A stretch of DNA of 64,000 nt from Eutypa lata (taxonomy: Eukaryota; Ascomycota; Sordariomycetes; Xylariales; Diatrypaceae), in assembly GCA_022661535.1 (NCBI GenBank), contig JAKULF010000005.1, positions 2,232,001 to 2,296,000 of the forward strand, written 5' to 3'. The notes under the pieces are model-generated. The model worked only from the letters and a program-made list of their open reading frames with translations, had not been told where the DNA came from and made no database searches. Numbering within the stretch: position 1 is the stretch's first letter; each line of letters begins with the position of its first letter. Of the stretch, positions 30,301 through 43,924 are shown piece after piece. The translations under genes and the position numbers were made by a program.

Positions 30301-32082
30301 AACGGCGTAAAATTTAATAAATTAATTAAAAGTTTTATTAATTATATTTTAACGATTATGTTTTTTAAAAATAATTTATTTAATAATTAAAATAACTTTA
30401 ATAATTATTTAAAATATATTTAAACATTTATTTAAATATAAGTTAATAACGTAATAATTTATTTAATAATTAAGGTACGTAATATTATATTCGTAAAAAC
30501 GTTTAATAAAAATTAAGTTTATTTATATTTAAGTTTTATTTAAATTATATAAATAAAATTAATAAAAAAAAAAACGATTATATAAAATAAAAAGTTAATT
30601 TTTATTTAAAGTATTTAAGTAAATTAATTATTTAATGTAATAAGCTTTATTTATTATATAATAAATAAGTTTATATAATTATTTTATATTTTTTATATTT
30701 CTTTTTATAATTTCGTTAATTTTTAAAATATTTTTTATTTTATAAAAAAATATTTTAAATTATAACTTTTTTTTATTATTTTTAATTAAAATATATTAAA
30801 ACGTTATATTTTAAATAAAAATAAAAAGTTAAATAAATTAATTAATAATAATAATTTAAAACTTTAAAAATAAAACGCGTTAATTTAATTTATAATTTTT
30901 TAATTTTAATATAAATCTTTTATTTTTAATCGTTTAAAATTTTAATTTATTAAATAATATCTTTAATTTAACTTTAAAAGTTAATTTATATTAAGCTTAT
31001 TTAATTTATTTTTAAAAAATATTTAAAATTATTCGTTAAAGTTAAAACGAATAAATAACTTATTTTTACGATTATTTTATTTATAAAGATTTTGTTTTTT
31101 TATACGAATTAATTTTGTTTTTTTTAATTATTAAAACTTAAGAATTTTTAATTATTTAATTTAAAAAACGAATAAAATTAATTTATAATAAAAAGTTTAA
31201 TTTTATTTTTTTCGATTAACGTTAAATTATTTTAATTATTTACGAATTTATACGAATTAAATATTACGAATTATTTTATTTAAATATTTTTTTTTAAAGT
31301 AAATTTTTATAAAAGCTTTAAAAAAAGTATTTTAAGTTTTTAAATTAAAAATTATTCGTTAAGTTCGGTTTTAACTTAAGATTTTACTCGTTAATTAAAT
31401 TATCGAATTTATATATATTCGATTTAAAACCGTTAAAAATAAAGTTTATTTTAATTATATAATCGAAAAAAGTTAATATTAAAGTTTAAAATTAAAGTTT
31501 AATTCGTATATAATTATTTTATTAATATTAAAATAAAAGCTTTACGAAAAAAGTTAATAATAAACGTTAATAAATTTATTTATTTAATATAAATTATAAA
31601 AACTTAAAATTAATGTATTTATAATAATAATAACGAATAATTCGAAAAGTTAATTAATTTAAGTTATTTAAATAAATAATACATTTAAAATTAAAGTTAA
31701 TTAATATAACGTTAAAAACGAAAACGTTATACGATTAACGAATATAACGTATTATTAAACTTTGTTTTTATTTAAGTTATATAAGTTTATCGTTATTTCG
31801 TTAATTACGAATACGTTATTATTATTTTTTAAAACTTAAAGCGTTATTTTTTAAATATTAATTTTTTTATTAAAAGATTTAATATTAAATATAAATTTTA
31901 TTATATTTATTATTTCGTTTTTTTTCGTTTATAAAATTAACGAAAAAATTAAAATATTTTTTATTTTAATATAAATATAACGAAAAAGCTTTTTATTTTA
32001 TTAAAATAAATATTTATAAATAATTTATATAAAATTTAATAAAAAAATTAAACGAATAATAAATAAAAAAATATTATAATTT
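21312..32082. other. AT-rich RIP-degraded block, middle segment
   Basis: Gene-free DNA between the two copia copies, of the same AT-rich, CpA/TpG-depleted type as the left segment. It is more degraded than copia copy 1. Apart from the ~60-bp tandem array near 22,921 I could not recognise any element. Confidence 0.85.
22921..23640. repeat. ~60-bp tandem repeat array, about 11-12 units
   Basis: A phrase of the type TTTAATATAATTTATTATAA then a TTTAATTATTTTTAACTTTT stretch and CGTTAATAATTAAATTATAT repeats at nearly exactly 60-bp spacing. The first copies fall in register at 22,931, 22,991, 23,051, 23,111 and 23,171, and decayed, slightly shorter copies run to about 23,640. Units differ by C/T and G/A changes and small indels. 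One minus-strand frame is open across single units, so a repetitive coding origin is possible, but it may equally be a satellite. Confidence 0.7.
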
Positions 32083-32297
32083 TGTTAAAATACGCGAATA
32101 AATATTAATTTCAAATAACTTTCGAAAAGTAAAATATATATTATTATTTAAAAAAATTTATATTAATTTAATTATAAGTTTAAATTATATATTAATTTTT
32201 ATACTTTAAATATTATACGTAATACTTTAAAATACTTTCGGTATTTAATTTTTTATTATTATTATAAATTATTATTAAAGTACTTTATTTATTAATA
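32083..32297 (-). repeat. LTR of copia copy 2 (3' LTR in coding sense)
   Basis: 215 bp. It preserves the TG terminus (TGTTAAAATACGCG) that the other LTRs have lost, which fixes the left boundary of all four. It ends ATTAATA before the internal region and is preceded by target duplication AATTT. Confidence 0.9.
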
Positions 32298-33922
32298 CGT
32301 TCTTTTGCATTAATAAACGATTAATTTTTTTAAAACTTTAAAAAACTTAAGAAATTAAATTATAAATTTATTAAAATTAAATCTTTAACTTTTATATTTA
32401 CTTTTATAATTTAATTACTTAATTATTAACTTTATTTACATCGTAATATTAATAATTTCGTTTATATATACACGCTTAAAGTTTAATTAAGTTATTATTT
32501 ATTAATAAATCTTTTAATTTTATATATAAAACTTACGATATTATTAATCGATACGTTATCGATTATATAAAGTTAAATAAAATTCGAAATTTTTAACTTT
32601 AAAAATAACGAAAAACTTTAATTAAAAATTATTAATTATTAATTTTTTTTTTATATTATATATTATAAATATTAAAGAAAATAATTAATAAAAATAAATT
32701 TATTTAATAAAGACCAAGTTAATTTAAAAATCGTTTTAAATTCTTTAAATTAAATGTTAAAAAAAAAAGCTTTTAAATTAAATAAATATAATAATCGTAA
32801 AAAAAATACCGTAATAATGTAAAATTTTAAAAAATAACGATTTTTTTTTTTATAACGAAAGTTTAATAAGTATTATTCTTTTATTACTTTAATTAACTTA
32901 ATTTATTTATTAATTAATATATTTTTTAATTTTTTAAACGATTTTTAAATTAATTTTAAGTTTAACTTTATTATAAATTCGTTAAAAGTTTTTTAATTAA
33001 AAAGTTTAATAAAATTATTTATTAAATTTTTATTCGTTTTAATATATTAAATTTTAATATAATTATTATTAACTTTTTAACGTATATAATAATAATCGAT
33101 TTAAATATAACGTTTTTTTTTAAACATTATAATTTCTTTTATTTATTTTAATGCATTTATATTATTCTTTAATAAAGTAATAAATTCTTTAAATATTAAA
33201 TTAAGTTTTTATAAAAAGTTTTTAATATTAATTATTTTTATTATTATTACATTTAAAATTACGTATTCGACTTTCGTTATATAATAAATAATAATCGTTT
33301 AAAACTTTAAAATTTATATAATAAAGGCTTTTATTATATAAAATATATAACTCGTAATCGATTTATTTAAATTAAAGTTATTATTATAATTAAAATTTAT
33401 TACTTTAAATAATTTAAAGTTATTATATTTATAATATAAATATTTTTTATTTAAAGTTTAATATTAAATCGATAAGTTTATAATGTTATTTATATATCTC
33501 GATAAACGCTTAATATAATTTATATATTTCGATAATAAATTACTTATAAATTAAGCTTAAATAAACGTTATATAAACCGTATTAAGTTTAATTATATAAT
33601 TTAAAAAGTTAAATCTTTTAATTAAGCTTATATATTTAAACGTTTTATTTTTAATAATAATTTCTTAATTTTAAATTATATATTATTTATAATTTAAAAC
33701 AAATAAAATAAATAACGGCTTTATATCGTTTACATTTATTATTCGAAACGATTTTTTAATATATTATTATTAATTTAAACGAATATCGTTAATAAAACTT
33801 AATTTAATAATACGAATATTTAAAAATTAATTAACTTCGCTTAAATCTTTAATAATAATTATTTTAATAATAACTTTTATAAGCTTTATAAAACGTTTTT
33901 TATTTATATTAAATAATAAAAA

Positions 33923-36900
33923 ATTATTAATATATAAAATTATAATATTATTTATTTTAAAATTTAAATAAATAATATCGTTTAACATTAAAGTTATAAA
34001 GCTTAATTACTTTAAAATAACTTTAATTTTTATTTATTAAATTATATTAACTTATTTAAATTTATATAAAAAGTTTATTAATTAAATAATATAACTTAAA
34101 TCGTATTTACATTTTTTTTTTTTTTTAAAATATACATTAAAGTATTTTTTTAATAATAAAAATATTTTTATAAATAATTTCTTTTTTAATTTATTATTAA
34201 AATACGTTATAATAAAATTTATTTATATAATATATTAATCGTATAAAGCTACGAAAGTTATAAAAATTCGTTAATATATAACTTAAGGTATAATTATAAT
34301 AATTTCGTTATAATTAATATTTTTTCGTTATATAAATTCTTTTATATATATATAAGCTTTTAACTTTTTAAAATCGCTTATTAATATAAATTTCTTTCGT
34401 AATACTTATATAACGTTTATTAAATATTTATATATTACTTTAATTAATAAAATAAATTTAAATAATTTTTAATCGATATTTTTTTATATTTTTATAAATA
34501 TTATCTTTATTTATAAGTTTTTTTTAAGGTTTATTAAAGCTTTTTTTAATAACGAATTATCTTTAAATATTATCGTTATTAATTTATATATTTTTAAATA
34601 TTTAAAAAAGTTTAATATTTCGTAAAAGTTTTCGAAAATATCGTATTATTTTTTTTTAAATAAAAACATTATTTATATATAAAAATAAACTTATATTATT
34701 ATTTTAAAAGTATTATTAAAGCTTATAAATCCGCGTTTTTAATTATTTACGATATTATTATCGACGAAATTAAATTTAAAATTATATTTATTAACATTTT
34801 CGCTTTTTTAAATAAATCGTATTTAATGTAATTTAATTATAATTTTAAAATATTCTTTAAAAACGTTATATATATAAAATTTAAGAATTATTTTTTTTAA
34901 ACGATTACGTTTACGTTTAATAAATTATTTTTTTTTTATTCGTTTTATTATTAAATACGACATTATTATTATCGTTTTAAATATCGATTTTTTATTTATT
35001 TTCTTTATTAATTTAATAACGAAGCCGCTTTTAAACTTATTTCGAAAATAACCAAATAATATTTTTTAAATTAAAAAAAGTATTTAATTTCGTAAAGTCT
35101 TTATATATTATAATATAAAAAGTTATAAAAAAACGTTTTTTATTTATTAATTATATAATATAATTGCTTTTTTTTTTATATTTTAAAAAAATGTTTTTTA
35201 TATTTTAATTAATTAATTTTTTAAATTAAACTTTTTTTTTAATCGATAAATATAACGTAACGTAATTTTAAAATATATAAATATTTATAACGAAATAAAT
35301 AATTATCGTTAAAATTTAAACTTTTTTAATAAATTTTTATAAAAGTTATATTTTTAATCGGTAATTAATTTATTTTATTAATTATTTTAATAATTATTTT
35401 TATAATATAATTTTAAAAATATATAAAGATTTTTATTTAAATTATATAAACTTTAATTTCGTTTTATATAAATTTAATAATGCATTTTATAACTTTATTT
35501 TAATATTAATTATAAAGTAACGATAATTAAAGTTTAATATTACGTTTTTTATAAAATTCGTTTATTTTAAATATATCGAATTTTCGTTTATTATTTAATT
35601 TTAAAACTTAAATTATTTTTTTTTTATTATTTTTATTAAAAAGTTAATTAATAAAATATTAAATTATTTTTTTAATATAATTTCGTAAATATTATTAAAT
35701 ATTATTTTTAATTTTTATTAACTTTATATTACGATATTAATTATAATTTTTAATTATTAAATTATAATATAAATTATTACGTAATAATACGGATTATATT
35801 ATATTTATATTATATTATATAATTTCGTTTATATAAATTAATCTTTTTTAAGCGTTTTTTAACGAAAACTTTTTTATTTTTATTATATTATAAGTTATAT
35901 AAAACAAGGCTTTAATATTTTTAAATTTAAAATTTATATTATAAAATCGTTTAATAATTTAAATTAAACGTTTAATATTAAAATAATAAAGTTAATAATA
36001 TTATAAAATAAATTTTTTTATAATATTTTTATTTATTATAATCTTTTCGTTATTATTAAGTTTAAATATTATATATTAAAAAATAATTAACTTATTATTA
36101 TTATTTTTTAATACGTATTTTTATTTATTATTATTTATTTTAAGTTTAAATATATTAAAAATTTATAATAAAAATTTTTATTTTTTTATATTAATTATCG
36201 TAAAAATCTTTTTATTTAACGATTTTAAAATATTATAATTTAAATAATTAATTTTTTTATATTATATTTTATTAAAAAATATTTTAAGCGAAAACTTTTT
36301 AATAATTAAAATATACGATATTATTAAGTTTAAATAAAATTTATTAAATTTAATTAATTATTATATAACGATATTAATAATTAAAGCGTAAATAAAGCTT
36401 ATTTCGATATTAATAATAAAGCAATTTTATTTAATACTTTTAATCGTTTTTTTAATTAAATCGTTAAAGTTATTAATAATATTAATATTTAAGTTGTTAT
36501 TTTATAATAATTAATTTTTCGTATTATTTATAAAGTATATTTAAAAAATTATTATTTAATAAGTAATAATCGTAACGTTTAAAACGCTTTTTTATACGAC
36601 TTTTTCGATATTTTTTTCGTTTTTAACGTTTTTTTATTTAATAAAAGTTAAGGTTATAACGCTTTTTAATTTAATTTATTAATATATAATATTAAAAATA
36701 AATTTATTATATTATTTAAATAACTTTTTTAATATATTTTGCTTTATAAAAGCAATAATTAAAAAAATAAAACCTTTATATATATCTTTAAATTTAATAA
36801 GAATTATCAAATCGTTAAGTTTAATTAAGTAATCGTAATTATTATAACCGTTATTATTATTAATAATTTTGTTTTTATTTTTATTTTTACTTTTATTATT

Positions 36901-36966
36901 ATTATTTTTTTGTTTTTCGTTTTTATAATATCGAAATATATATTCGTATTCGTTATAATTAAAGTA
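33923..36966 (-). pseudogene. Copia gag-pol remnant, copy 2
   Basis: The landmarks of copy 1 recur at matching places but further decayed: zinc knuckle at 36,925-36,966 with all four metal ligands now Tyr codons; protease DTGAS at 36,397-36,411 read as N-I-E-I-S, which needs C-to-T as well as G-to-A changes on the coding strand; RT YVDD at 33,923-33,934 read as Y-I-N-N. The agreement of damaged codons between copies confirms the motif assignments and shows that this copy was mutated on both strands. Confidence 0.85.
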
Positions 36967-39076
36967 AAAAAGCTTTTTTTTATTATTTATAAAAGATTTA
37001 TTAAATCGGTTTTTTTTTTATAAATTCGATTTTTTTATTTCTTTATTATTATTATTTTTTTAAATATATAACTTTGTATTTTTATACGATTTATTAATAC
37101 TTTTTATTCGGTTTTAAAATTTAATATTAAAATTTTTAATAAATTTATAAATAAAATAATTAATTATTTATAATATAAAGTTTATAATTTTATATTAATA
37201 AATAACTTTATCTTTTATGATATTTATAAATATCGTAATATAAACGGCTTTATTTAATTTTATATTAATTAATTTTATTTTTTTTATATATTTTTAAAAT
37301 TATATAATAAAAATAAAAGGATTTTTTTTATTATATTTAAAGTTATAAAAATTATTTTAAATATTTCGTTAATATATTATATTAATTATTAAAAAGGTAA
37401 ATTATAAGATTTTTAACATTTTAATTTTCGAAATTATATTTATAATTAATTATTAAAAGTATTATTTATAAGTTTTTATAATAGCTTTTATAAATTTAAC
37501 TTTAACGAATTTAAATAATTTTATATTTTTTTTATAATTGATTTTTTTTAAGGCAAAACTTAAAGCATTACGTTAAAGTTTTTAATTATCGAAACCTTTA
37601 AGATAATTTTCCTTTTTAACTTTAAAAAAAAACTTTTTTTATTTTTTTTTAAGATTTTTTTCGACGAATTTACGTAAGCTTTTATTCGTTTTTAAAATTT
37701 TAAAAAAATAAATTTTTTAAATATTATAATTAAAATTATTTAAATTTAAATTATTTAAATTTAAGTTATTAAAACTTATATTTTATATACTTTTATATTA
37801 TTTATTAAGTTTATTTATTTATTAATTTTTTTTATAATAATATAAAGAAAAAAAAATACGGTTTTTTTATTTATTTAATTTTATTATTTTAATATTAATT
37901 AAGTTATAATAATTCTTTAATAAAATAATTATTTATAAAATTTTAATTTATTATTTATAAATGTTATAATAAAAGTTTATAAAGTATAATTATTTAAGTT
38001 ATAAAAGGTATAAAAATTTAAAAAAAACTTAATATATAATTTAACTTATTATAAAATTAATATTATAAAAAAAAAGAAATAAATATTTATATATTTAAAC
38101 GAAAAAAAAAAAAAAAATTTATTTATTTATTTTATATTAAATATTTAAATAAATTTTACGGTTAAAGTTTCGATAAAGTAAATATTATACTTAATTTTAT
38201 TTTAAATAATACGTTTTTTACATTTAATATTATAACGTTAAAATGTTACGAAATAAATATATTTATATTTATTAATAATTATATATTTATTAATATTTAC
38301 GTTTATTTTATATAAGTTTTATTAAATATTAATTATATATTTATTTATTATTAAAATATAACGTTTATATGTTTATTTTATATTAATTTATTAATTATAT
38401 AATTAAAATTAATTTTAACGTTATAATTATTTATATATAAGCTTGAATTTTATATTTATATATTTTTAAATTACTTTATAATAATATTTATATTACTTTA
38501 ATATTAATTTATTATCTTTTATTATTAAACTTTTATTATTAATATAATTTATTTTTTAATTTAAGCTTTTTTTACGAAGTTATATATAATATAACTTATA
38601 TTATTTATTATTATAAAAAGCTTATTAAATTTACGATAATTTATAAATATCGATAAAGAAAAAAAAGAAAGTTATATATTTAATTTTAATAAAGAAAAAG
38701 AATTTAATATAATAACGTTAAAAAATTAACTTAAATAATCGATTTATTTATAAAGTTTTATAACTTTTTTATTATTAAAATAAAATTATTTAAATAAGTA
38801 AAAAAATCGTTTAATTATTAAAATTCCGATTAAGTTAAAAAAATAAAATATTAAGTTATAATTTAATTTAATAAAGAAAAAAAAATAAATGTCGTTAATA
38901 ACGTAATCGTTATAATTTTTAATAATATTAAAGGTTCGTTTATTTTTTATTATTATTAATGTTGATTTTTTTCGCGAATTCTTTAAATTAAAGTTAATAA
39001 AACGTTATTATAAATAATATATTTATCTTTATATAAATTTTTTAATTATTAATTTATAAAATCGAAATTATTATTA

Positions 39077-39291
39077 TATTAAAATATGTAAATAAATATT
39101 AATTTTAAATAATTCTCGAAAAGTAAAATATATATTATTATTTAAAAAAATTTATATTAACTTAATTATAAACTCGAATTATATATTAATTTTTATGCTT
39201 TAAATGTTACACGTAATACTTTAAGATACTTTCGATATTTAGCTTTTTATTATTATTATAAATCGCTATTAAAGCACTTTATTTATTAATA
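39077..39291 (-). repeat. LTR of copia copy 2 (5' LTR in coding sense)
   Basis: 215 bp, starting TATTAAAATATGTA and ending TTTATTAATA, followed by target duplication AATTT at 39,292-39,296. It aligns with 32,083-32,297 across its full length. Confidence 0.9.
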
Positions 39292-42200
39292 AATTTTAAT
39301 TTTATTGCGGTTTTTTTTAATATTTATTAAAAATTATCGAAAATATTTATAATAATATATTTAAAATAAAAATAAAAATATAATTTTATTAAACGTAAAT
39401 GTATAATATATAAATATATAATTAAATAAATATATAAATATATATAAATTAAAGTAAAAATATAACATTACCGATTTTATTTAAATTATAATATTTATTT
39501 TATTTAAAATATTAAAAGTATTTTAAAATTAAATAATATTAAAAATAAAATATTAAATATTAAAATATAATTTAACATTATAATATAATTATAATTTTTT
39601 AATAATAAAACTCGTTATTTTTTATTAATTTTATTCGTTTATAATTTATTTAATTTATATTAAAAGTATAAAAAAATATAAAACATTTAATTAAACATTT
39701 TAAGCGATAAAAATATCGATGTTTATTATTATTAAAACTTAATTTATTTAATTATTTTTATAATTTAATAATTATATATTTAACTATTACGATATTTATT
39801 TTTTAAGTTATTTAAACTTTTTTAATAATTATATTTCGATTTATTATTACTTTTATATTATATATAAAAGTTAAGTTATAAAAAAAACGCTAATTAAGTA
39901 TTTAAATATAAACTTTAATATTAAGTTAATCGCTTTAATAAATTCGTTATTAATTACGAATTTTAATTATTATTATATATTTTATTTTTATAATAATAAA
40001 CGTTATAAACGTTTTAATTAAATTATAATATAAGTTAAAATATAATAAATAAATTATAATTTAATTAAAAACGAATTATTTTATATTATATATTTATATT
40101 TATTATATTACTTTTTTAAAATATATTTAAAATATTTAATTAATTAATAAAAAAATCCTTTATAATAACGAAAAGTTTATTAACTTTAATATATTTATTA
40201 AGTTATATATTATTTTTTATATAAACTTTATTATTATTAAACTTTTTTTCGTATATTTAACGTATTAATATAACATTAAACTTATAATTAAATATATAAT
40301 TATAATATTTTTTAAATTATTAAATATAAAATAAATACTTATTAATAAAGATATATTTATTTAAAAACGTAATTTATTTTAAAATATAATATAATATAAT
40401 TTTTTTTATATTTAAAAATATAATATAATTTTTAAAAATAATTATATTATTTATTAAAAATATTAAAAAATATTTAAAACGAATTAAAAAATATATTTTA
40501 TAAGTGATATTATAAGTATTAATTTAAATAATATTAAATAAAATAATATATTATTAAATAAATAAAAAAAAGTTTTAAATATTATTCGTTATTAATTTTT
40601 AAATAAAACTTATTAATTTACTTAATAACGAAATATAATAACTCGGGTTTAATAAATTATATATTTACCGAATAAATTAAAGAAATTTAATTACTTTTAA
40701 AATAAAATTATATAAAATAATTTTTTATATTTAAAATTTAATAAAATAAAATATAATAAATATAACGATATATAAAAAGAAAATAACGATATAATATCTT
40801 AATATAACATATTACTTTTAATAAAAAAACGTTAAAAAAATAATAAAATTTATAAATACTTTTAATTAATATTTATATTTAAAAAAATTAAATATAAAAG
40901 CTTTTTAAAAATATTAAATTATTAAATTAATAATTTAATTTTAATAAAAAAAAGCCGTTATATTTTTAATTTATTATTATAATATACGTTTACTTATTCG
41001 TTTAATGTTAAATATAACGATTATAATAAATATAATAAAAAAAATCTTTATAATATTATATACGCTTAAAGAAAAGAAAAAAAAAAAAAAAAAAAAGCAA
41101 AAGTAAATTATTTTTATTTTCTTTTTATTTTATATCGTTTTTATACGTTTCGTATTATAAATCTTTATATTAAAAGATTATCTTTTAAAAGGTTTTTTTT
41201 AATAATAATATTCGTTTTTTATAATAAGTTTTATATTTAAAAATAATTAAAATCTTTATTTATTTAATTTAAAATATTATTAACGTTAAAAAAACTTTAT
41301 AATTTTATTTATAAATATTAATTATTACTTTTAAAGTTTTCGTATTAAAGTAAATAAAAATAAAAGTAATTACGTAATTATAAGCATTATAATAAAGCTT
41401 TATTTTACGTTAAAATTTTTAATTATAAAAGAAATAATAACTTTATATAATTAAACGACGTTATTATTATTATTTAATAATATTACTTTTTAAAGCGTTT
41501 TAAATTATACTTTATGCTTTTTATATCTTTTTTAATTATTAAAATTTATTTATTTAAATATCTTTATTATATATTATAAGTTATAATATATAAATTCATT
41601 TTTTATTAATTAATTTATTAATTTTAAAGCATTTAAAAATATAAAAAAAAAATTAAAAAAGTTAATTTAACGTTTACTTTATTATAAAATTTTATATCTT
41701 TTATTAATATTATTATAAACCTTATTTATTATTTCCGTATCGTTTTTTTATAATATATATTTTTATAATATTAAAAGTAATTAATAAATATAATTTTTTT
41801 AATAAAATAATATAAAAATATTTAAATAATTAATTTAAATGTTTTTTTAATAACTTATTTATTTTTTAATCGTTAACTTATATTAAGGGATTTATAAAAT
41901 AAATATATATAATTAAAAAATAACTTTTAAAATTATAAATAATATATATATTTTCGTTATATTTTATTTATTTTATTAAATTATTTTTTATTTTTTTTCA
42001 TTTCGTTATTTTCTTTAAATAAATAAAATTTAAAATGTTTTTTAATTAACTATATACGAATTATGCCTTTTAAATAATAATAAAATAATAAATTTTAATA
42101 TTTTAATAATTATTTTATTAAATAATATATATAATTTATAAGCGTTTTAAAATTTATTTAAAAATAATTTTATTATAAAAATAATTAAAAAGTTAATAAA

Positions 42201-43616
42201 ATTATTTAAATAAACATCTTATAATTTATTAATTATTTTAATATTAAATAATATTATTATAAATATAAAGTATAAAATAATCGTAATAAAATATATATAA
42301 TTTAAGTTAAAAAAAGCGTAAAAAAAAGCTTTAAACTTTATTTTTAAATCGATATATAAATGTTTATATTATAACTTATTTATCGTTTTATTAATTAATA
42401 ATTAAAGCGAATATAATTAATTAATAAATTAATTAACTTTTTTTATAAATTTAATTATAATAAATAAAAAACGTAAATACGAAAGCTTTTTTTTTTTTAA
42501 AAGTTATTAAAAAGTCGAAATAAATTTATTAAAATATTACGTAATAAAGTATTACCGCTGGAATTTATATAATAATTATTTTATAATTTATCTTTAATTA
42601 ATATTATTATAAAATAAATTACATTATTTATATAATATTAAGTTCGAAATAAAGTTATTAAGTTTTATTATATATAATTAAAACTTAATTTAAAATTAAT
42701 AATAATATTTTTAAAATTAAATATATTAAAGTTAATTATAAAATAATTATAAATTAAAAAAAATTTTTTTTTTTTAAAATAATATTAAAAAAGTATTTAA
42801 CGAATATAATAAATTAATATATAATATAAATAACTTTTTAATAAAAAAATAATAAATTATATATATAATTAAAATAATAATTAAAAATAAATAAGTTATT
42901 AATAATAAAAATATTTTAATAATTAATTTAAAGTATTATTTAAGATATTTAAAGCTTTAAAAAGTAATTTATAATAAGATATTTTTTAAATAAAAAAAGC
43001 TTTAATATAATAATTAAATATTTAAATATTTACTTAAAACTTTTTTAATTTTATTATAAAATTAAGCTTTTTAAAAATTAAATTATAACTTTTAAATATT
43101 AATAATATTATTATTAAAATAATAATAAAAATAAAAATCTTTTTAAATTAAAAGTTATATAAAATATTAAATAATATAATTATAATAATAAAAAAATAAA
43201 ATAAATATATAATAATTTAAAGTAAATTTTAAAATATATGTTTTAATTATTTATTAAATTATTTTATTATTATTTTGTTTATTAATAAATATTAAAAAAT
43301 AAATAAAAATAAAGTATATATATATATAAAAAAAGTATAAGATATTATTTTTATAATAAAGTTAATATATATAATACGTTAAAAAAGTTATTAAATAAAA
43401 ATTTATAATAAAAATAAATATTATTTTATTATTAAAAAAGATAAGTATAATATACTTTTAAATTTTTACGATATATTTAATATAATAAGTTAAAATTAAA
43501 AAATAAAAATAAAATAAATTAAAAGTATTTTTTAATATTTATAAATAATTAAAATAATTAAATGATTATTTAAAATATTTAATTATTTATTATATTATAA
43601 AATAACGTAAAAAGTT
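39292..43616. other. AT-rich RIP-degraded block, right segment
   Basis: Gene-free AT-rich DNA of the same CpA/TpG-depleted kind, with a poly-A run near 41,070-41,095. It ends abruptly at about 43,617, where TpG, CpA and GG/CC suddenly return. No element was recognisable. Confidence 0.85.
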
Positions 43617-43924
43617 CTGGTATTATTGGAAAGATTTAAGGAAGGTTCGAAAATATAAAGAAAAAAAGAAATTTTTAGAAAAAAATGAAAAAAATGAAAA
43701 ATCAACTTGTTTTTCGTTATTGCTAATGCCATGAGAACCCCAATCACATTTAACTTGGGACTCAAAAGCTAACTTGAACTTAAACAGAAGTTGATAGCTA
43801 TACCACTTATCCGCAACAAACGAAGCTTTCGAGTTCAGATTTACATAGTTCCAGTCCGCTCTATCACCCATACGACGAGAAGAAGTCCACTCGTCAACAT
43901 CTCCTAGTCAATACCTGGCTGTAG

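Larger units (their letters stand above)
32083..39291 (-). mobile_element. Ty1/copia LTR retrotransposon, copy 2 (heavily RIP-damaged)
   Basis: A second 7.2-kb copy of the same element in the same orientation, collinear with copy 1 at an offset of about 17,989 bp. Its 215-bp LTRs lie at 32,083-32,297 and 39,077-39,291, flanked by AATTT on both sides (32,078-32,082 and 39,292-39,296). It is far more mutated: in 32,401-32,700 I count no TpG and two CpA, against 11 TpG and one CpA in the corresponding part of copy 1 (14,401-14,700). Both strands have been hit. The element is inactive. Confidence 0.93.

Noticed and set aside
41065..41100. Poly-A run as a LINE tail
   Set aside because: No LINE motif, target duplication or 5' partner could be seen; homopolymer runs are expected in this AT background.
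43623..43871. 82-aa minus-strand frame with ATG at the block edge
   Set aside because: The first half looks mildly protein-like, but the end dissolves into Phe/Ser/Lys low complexity within the AT transition and no family is recognisable; too weak to call.
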